Positions 62,550 through 64,000 of a stretch of DNA of 64,000 nt are shown here, one piece after another. Within the stretch, counting starts at the first letter, position 1, and the number at the start of each line of letters is the position of its first letter. A model generated the notes under the pieces. The model ran no database searches, had not been told where the DNA came from, and was given only the letters and a program-made list of their open reading frames with translations. The stretch comes from Anaplasma phagocytophilum str. Webster (lineage in GTDB: Bacteria > Pseudomonadota > Alphaproteobacteria > Rickettsiales > Anaplasmataceae): contig NZ_LANS01000001.1 of the NCBI RefSeq assembly GCF_000964685.1, positions 1,302,001 to 1,366,000 on the forward strand. Direction: 5' to 3'. The position numbers were made by a program, and so were the translations under genes.

Positions 62550-63929
62550 CTATAGTGCAGACAATACCTCGGAAATTTGACTTATTATGTCTTCGGCAAT
62601 TAAACCTAATCTGTATTTCTTCCCACATTCTCCATGTACCCATACAGCGCAACAAGCAGCATCAAACTCATTCATGCCCGTAGCTATTAACCCTGTAATC
62701 ATACCTGCTAATACATCACCGCTACCTATTGTCGCCAACGCACATGGTGCATTATTATTCACTACAACCCTACCCTCAGGCGAAGCTATCACAGTATCAT
62801 GTCCCTTTAATACAACAATAGCATTTGAGATTGTTGTAGCCGCACGCGCACGTTCTACAACGGTGCCTTTTAATCCTGGGAAAAGACGCTCGAATTCTCC
62901 TTCATGAGGCGTAAGCACCACTCGCTTTTTACTTATGCTTTTAAACAAGATATCACTGCAATCCTTAAAAACCGACAGGGCTCCAGCATCTAGCACATAA
63001 CCCCTATCACCACTCTCCAATACATTCAGTACTTTGTTTTTTATAGAAGCGTCTGATAATTCACCACCAGGCCCTATCAATATAGAAGTGACTTTTTCAT
63101 CACGTATAATCTCTTCATGTGCTTTATACATCACTGAGAGGAGCGTGCTAGCATATAATACAACTTCATCCTCCTCGCAAGCGACTGCAACTGCTCCAGG
63201 GCCAGTTCTCAATGCTGCAAGCGAAGCCAATTTTACCGCTCCTATAGACCTAATTCCTAGAGAGCAAATTGCGGCATAACCTCTATTGTACTTATGTGAC
63301 TTATAGCTTAAGCGAGCCATTGATTTCTCCCACAACGCCGGAGAATTGAGGGATACTGTAGAATCACATACTTCCAAACCTATGTCTTTAACGCATACAA
63401 CACCAGAATGCTGTCTCCCAGGTGATATTACATGTCCAAGCTTTAAACAAGAAAAGGTAACAGTAAGATCCGCCTTGATTGCTGCTCCCATTACTTCACC
63501 TGTGTCGCTATTTATACCAGTAGGGATATCCACAGATACTACAAATTTACCACTGACATTTATCTGCTGCACTATAGATGACAAATCCTCTTCCAATGGT
63601 CTAGACAATCCGATCCCAAAAATAGAATCTATGATTAATGGTTCTTCTAGTACAAAACCATCTGGCTCTAATGCAAATCCATCGGGTATATTACTCCGAT
63701 AGCACAGTAGTCTAACAGACCACCCCTTATCACGTAGAAGATTAGCAATAACCGCACCGTCTTTTCCATTATTTCCCGGCCCGCACAGAACCAATACTGG
63801 TGACTTAGGAAAGCGAGATACTAACTCTTGTACGACTGCAGCGCCAGCTCGAGAAATCAGTTCTTCCTCTGCGATAGAAGAACCCTGCTCACATGTTCTA
63901 AATTGGTTAACAGAGAGAATTCTATGCAC
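62550..63929 (-). CDS. nnr: Bifunctional NAD(P)H-hydrate repair enzyme
   Basis: Repairs hydrated NADH and NADPH: the N-terminal domain epimerises R and S forms, and the C-terminal domain dehydrates the S form with ADP. In 459 residues the N-terminal YjeF_N domain shows CGPGNNGKDGAVIANLLRDKG and VSVDIPTGINSDTGEV, and the C-terminal kinase-like domain shows IGPGGEL, LTPHEGEFERLFPG and ATIGSGDVLAGMITGLIATG, where GSGD carries the catalytic Asp. The length is a little under the usual 490-500, mostly through shorter loops. The start is ATG at 63929. It stands alone at the edge of the window. Confidence 0.94.
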   Translation of the reverse strand: MHRILSVNQFRTCEQGSSIAEEELISRAGAAVVQELVSRFPKSPVLVLCGPGNNGKDGAVIANLLRDKGWSVRLLCYRSNIPDGFALEPDGFVLEEPLIIDSIFGIGLSRPLEEDLSSIVQQINVSGKFVVSVDIPTGINSDTGEVMGAAIKADLTVTFSCLKLGHVISPGRQHSGVVCVKDIGLEVCDSTVSLNSPALWEKSMARLSYKSHKYNRGYAAICSLGIRSIGAVKLASLAALRTGPGAVAVACEEDEVVLYASTLLSVMYKAHEEIIRDEKVTSILIGPGGELSDASIKNKVLNVLESGDRGYVLDAGALSVFKDCSDILFKSISKKRVVLTPHEGEFERLFPGLKGTVVERARAATTISNAIVVLKGHDTVIASPEGRVVVNNNAPCALATIGSGDVLAGMITGLIATGMNEFDAACCAVWVHGECGKKYRLGLIAEDIISQISEVLSAL

Positions 63930-64000
63930 TACCTATACCTAGAAAGACAGCTTAGTGTAAATATAACAAGTTATGCTACAAACTAATATACTCTTCTATA

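Overview
The window looks like chromosome of Anaplasma phagocytophilum or a very close relative (Rickettsiales, Anaplasmataceae). The strongest marker is a pair of silent P44/Msp2 donor cassettes near 21.4-22.6 kb, with the family's conserved flanks (LAKELAYDVVTG, AKTSGKDIVQFA, KNWPTS, EKTIVAGLLAKTIE) and later fragments of the conserved 3' end (GVVPYACIELAGNFVGV). Other features that fit are a class I lysyl-tRNA synthetase, a short ProRS, paired SLC1-type carriers, few operons, scattered tRNAs and low coding density. Identification rests on recognised protein families, not on a database search.

Layout. 0.2-9.98 kb: aspC, a peroxiredoxin-trxB pair, two small hypothetical genes, coaD with decayed tandem copies, tRNA-Phe, a secreted class I glutamine-amidotransferase-like protein, then proS-acpS. 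10.0-13.1 kb: a broken mreB whose middle part is inverted in place, degenerate repeats, rpiB. 13.1-15.6 kb: a 2.5-kb block with an octamer array and one ORF, repeated at 33.3-35.9 kb. 15.6-19.6 kb: decayed DNA with an inverted partial copy of the mreC upstream region, an aspC 3' remnant and tRNA-Met. 19.7-21.3 kb: a gene-transfer-agent-like head-tail module (g6, g8, g9 homologues plus one unknown). 21.4-23.5 kb: P44 donors. 24.2-30.0 kb: a dense housekeeping block (mdh, folB, RDD protein, tsaD, TAXI-type binding protein, tpiA, tRNA-Thr, rsmA). 32.7-40.5 kb: DUF721 gene, tRNA-Ser, second repeat copy, mreC, tRNA-Arg, two tandem SLC1-type carriers, tsaB. 42.4-53.5 kb: ppiD-like, lysS, ubiG, bamE and thiC, separated by long empty stretches. 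53.5-64 kb: decayed DNA, topA, a chimeric copy of the second carrier gene, more decayed DNA and nnrD.

How the genes relate. TsaB and TsaD both act in tRNA t6A synthesis. CoaD makes CoA, whose phosphopantetheine arm AcpS transfers to ACP. The peroxiredoxin sits beside thioredoxin reductase. AspC and Mdh share oxaloacetate chemistry. PpiD and BamE serve envelope protein folding and outer-membrane assembly. MreC survives while the mreB copy here is destroyed.

The main theme is duplication followed by decay. Pieces of aspC, coaD, mreC, an SLC1 carrier, P44 and a 2.5-kb element all occur more than once, at every stage from apparently identical to barely recognisable. No defence system, CRISPR array or insertion sequence was recognised.
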